DNA from: Sandaracinaceae bacterium
Lineage (GTDB): Bacteria > Myxococcota_A > Polyangia > Polyangiales > Sandaracinaceae
Length of the DNA: 64,000 nt
Direction: 5' to 3'
Assembly (NCBI GenBank): GCA_040218145.1
Contig: JAVJQK010000033.1
Span: forward strand, 248,001-312,000
The position numbers and the translations under genes were made by a program. How positions within the stretch are numbered: the first letter of the stretch is position 1; the number at the start of each line of letters is the position of its first letter. Below are positions 62,138-64,000 of this stretch, piece by piece. The notes beneath the pieces are model-generated. The model saw only the letters and a list, made by a program, of their open reading frames with translations, was not told the DNA's origin and made no database searches.

Positions 62138-64000
62138 ATGGTGAACGCCTCCTCGGCCAACGCGCTCGGCACCGTCGCGGTCCTCCCGGACGCGCGGGAC
62201 TCGGGCATCTATCAGACCTCGCCCGGCCTGCTGCGCCGCCGCGCCCTCGGCCCCTGGGCGGAGGGCATCGCGCAGTACATGGCCATCCGCGTCGGTGACG
62301 CCGCGCGCGGTCGCGCCGCGTTCCAGTCGCTGTCCCGGCTGTTGAGCAGTCTCCCTCCCGAGGAGCTGCTGGTCGCCCCGGGCCCCCGCGCGCAGCTCTA
62401 CCGGCTCGCCCGCTCCATCGCCGAGACCGAGCGGGCCATGCCGGGCCCGATCGCCGAGGATCTCCCCTGGCGCGACCACTCGGGGCGCCACGGCAAAGCC
62501 CTCGCGAAGCTGCGCGAGGCGCTCGACCCCGACGACGCGGAGCTGCTCGAGCTCCGGCACGCCCGGGAGCTCTCGGTCGAGGAGATCGCCTGCGTGCTCG
62601 AGCGGCCCGTGGACGCGGTGGAGCTCGCGCTCGACACCGCCGAGGCGCTCGCGCGCAAGGCGCTCGGCAAGGCGGCGCCCGATCCCGTGGCGGCGAACGC
62701 CACCGTGTACGTCGAGGCGTTCGCGCTCGCGCGCTCGTGGCAGGAGCTCGAGGGCGGCCTGCCTCCGATCGAGGTCGACGAGGAGGCGCTCGAGCCCGGC
62801 ACCCTGATCGGGGGCCGCTACGCCGTCGTCGATCGCGTGGGCACGGGCGCGTTCGGCGACGTCTACCGCGCCGAGGACGTGGAGGTCCCGGGCCACCAGA
62901 TCGCGCTCAAGCTCCTGCGCCAGCCCTCGCTCAGCGAGGCCGCGAGGCAGTCCGCGTTGCGGGAGCTCAAGCTCAACGCGGCCGTGTTCCATCCCTCGCT
63001 CGTGCAGTTCAAGGATCACGGCTGGTACGAGCAGCGCCTGTGGTTCGTGATGCCCTGGTACGAGGGCGAGACCCTCGAGGCGCGCATGAAGCGCGGGGCG
63101 CTGAGCCGCCGCGAGGCGCGACGGATCTTCGAGCCGCTCGCCCGCGCGCTGGCGGCTCTGCACGAGACCGGGATCCGACACCAGGACATCAAGCCCGAGA
63201 ACATCCTGCTGACCCGCCTGCCCGGCACCGACCCGGAGTCCGACGACGGCATCCTGCCGGTCCTGATCGATCTCGGCGTGGCGGCGACCGAGCAGGAGAC
63301 GATGCTGGGCGGCACGCCGCTGTACTTCGCTCCCGAGGTGGCCAAGCGCTTCGTCCGCGAGCGACACGGGGGGCCGGACGTCACCTCCGCCGCCGACGTC
63401 TTCGCGCTCGCGCTCTCGCTCCGCAACGCGCTCGAGCCCGGGACGCAGGAGGACGTCGCGGCCGGCGCCATCCAGGCGTTCGTCGAGCGACGCGCCGAGG
63501 AGATGCCGCCCCTGCCCGAGGCGCGGGACCTTCGCTACCTCGCGCCGAGCCTCCGCACGTGGCTGTCCCTGGACGCGCTCGAGCGGCCGAGCGCGCTCGA
63601 GCTGGCCGAAGAGCTGGCCATCCTCACCGCGCCGGAGGAGCGACGCGCGCGGCGCGGGCGCCTCCTGCGCTGGCTCGTGCCGCTGATGACCACCCTGGCC
63701 GCGATCTTCGTGCTCGTGGTGTGGGCGCTCGACCGCCGCGCCGCGCAGGAGGAGGTCGCCGCGCGACAGGCGCGCAGCGCCGCCGCCGAGGCGCGGGCCG
63801 ACTACATCGTGGCCGACGCGCGCCGCCAGGCGCTCGAGGAGGGGCACGCCTCGCTCCTCGCCCAGTACGAGCGCAGCCGCATGAGCCGCGAGGAGCTCGC
63901 CGAGAGCCTCGCGACCCAGGGCGGACAGCTGCGCATCGTGCGCGGGGAGCTCGCCCGGACCCTGGAGCAGCTCGAGGGCGCGCAGCAGCAGGCCACTCGC
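62138..64000 (+). CDS. Ser/Thr kinase with sigma-factor-like N-terminus (truncated by window end)
   Basis: 621 codons visible, no stop before the edge. ATG at 62138 after GAGGAG. Residues 1-120 are helical and could correspond to a degenerate sigma region 2. Residues about 125-178 (LREALDPDDAELLELRHARE, then LSVEEIACVLERPVDAVELA) closely resemble a sigma-70 region 4 helix-turn-helix. The kinase domain starts near 223: GTGAFGDVYRA, IALKLLR lysine, HQDIKPEN at 348-355 (HRD changed to HQD) and DLG for DFG (LIDLGVAA). A membrane helix at about 510-531 (WLVPLMTTLAAIFVLVVWAL) is followed by coiled coil to the edge. Fourth gene of the 59875-64000 signalling run. Confidence 0.85.
   Translation, partial: MVNASSANALGTVAVLPDARDSGIYQTSPGLLRRRALGPWAEGIAQYMAIRVGDAARGRAAFQSLSRLLSSLPPEELLVAPGPRAQLYRLARSIAETERAMPGPIAEDLPWRDHSGRHGKALAKLREALDPDDAELLELRHARELSVEEIACVLERPVDAVELALDTAEALARKALGKAAPDPVAANATVYVEAFALARSWQELEGGLPPIEVDEEALEPGTLIGGRYAVVDRVGTGAFGDVYRAEDVEVPGHQIALKLLRQPSLSEAARQSALRELKLNAAVFHPSLVQFKDHGWYEQRLWFVMPWYEGETLEARMKRGALSRREARRIFEPLARALAALHETGIRHQDIKPENILLTRLPGTDPESDDGILPVLIDLGVAATEQETMLGGTPLYFAPEVAKRFVRERHGGPDVTSAADVFALALSLRNALEPGTQEDVAAGAIQAFVERRAEEMPPLPEARDLRYLAPSLRTWLSLDALERPSALELAEELAILTAPEERRARRGRLLRWLVPLMTTLAAIFVLVVWALDRRAAQEEVAARQARSAAAEARADYIVADARRQALEEGHASLLAQYERSRMSREELAESLATQGGQLRIVRGELARTLEQLEGAQQQATR

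Overview
The window is very GC-rich (roughly 70% by eye) DNA from a bacterium with a complex signalling life style. It carries four Hanks-type Ser/Thr kinase genes, hybrid histidine kinases, a CheB-CheR-kinase fusion, many lipoproteins with Asp/Ala/Gly-rich linkers, and AgmX/PglI-like and lamin-tail proteins. Together these suggest Myxococcota, probably a Sandaracinus/Polyangiales-type organism. That placement is inferred from gene content, not from a marker gene. I found no rRNA, tRNA, CRISPR array, insertion sequence or phage gene. The region looks like ordinary chromosome, with 47 protein-coding features including two low-confidence small ORFs. The last gene runs off the right edge, and the first may start left of the window.

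Layout. 18-3331: a P-loop NTPase overlapping an MscS-type channel gene. 3325-5157: a PAS-PAS hybrid histidine kinase. 5265-11589: an AgmX-like secreted protein, a membrane-anchored C13/caspase-like protein, and two SGNH hydrolases flanking an AIM24 protein. 11677-15612: a CheB-CheR-PAS-kinase-receiver fusion. 15671-17167: an MBOAT O-acyltransferase. 17381-22681: a tyrosine catabolic operon (fahA-maiA-hpd-hmgA) ending in a predicted outer-membrane barrel gene. 22783-26164: an HlyD-like adaptor, a small secreted protein, an SDR dehydrogenase and a metallo-beta-lactamase-fold hydrolase. 26175-34481: two Ser/Thr kinases, an rRNA-type methyltransferase, a phosphoesterase, and a lipoprotein/TPR pair. 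34545-37762: a CoA-transferase, an MtfA-like metallopeptidase and an alpha/beta hydrolase. 38071-43023: surface lipoproteins and a small coupled ORF. 43204-47073: a kinase/pseudo-cyclase/ATPase/TPR giant. 47129-56020: an FAD oxidoreductase, a BrkB-family membrane protein, a glutamine amidotransferase, a duplicated beta-helix lipoprotein, an aldehyde dehydrogenase and a Cache-only sensor. 56027-59727: an M16 peptidase pair and a P-domain lipoprotein. 59875-64000: a signalling run of a cNMP-binding protein, a receiver, a membrane histidine kinase, and a Ser/Thr kinase carrying a sigma-factor-like N-terminus.

How genes work together. The clearest pathway is 4-hydroxyphenylpyruvate to fumarate plus acetoacetate: Hpd, HmgA, MaiA and Fah are all present on one strand with short or overlapping junctions. 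The SGNH pair, AIM24 protein and nearby MBOAT protein could form an envelope O-acylation group, but this is inference. Many adjacent genes overlap as ATGA or GTGA, indicating translational coupling.

Regulation. Ten genes without a Shine-Dalgarno sequence have a TANNNT hexamer ending 6-9 nt before the start codon, the geometry of leaderless transcription. One lipoprotein gene (38071) has a near-consensus sigma-54 -24/-12 element. An intrinsic terminator follows the lamin-tail lipoprotein gene, and several perfect hairpins lie in leaders at 23847-23900 and 53115-53286.
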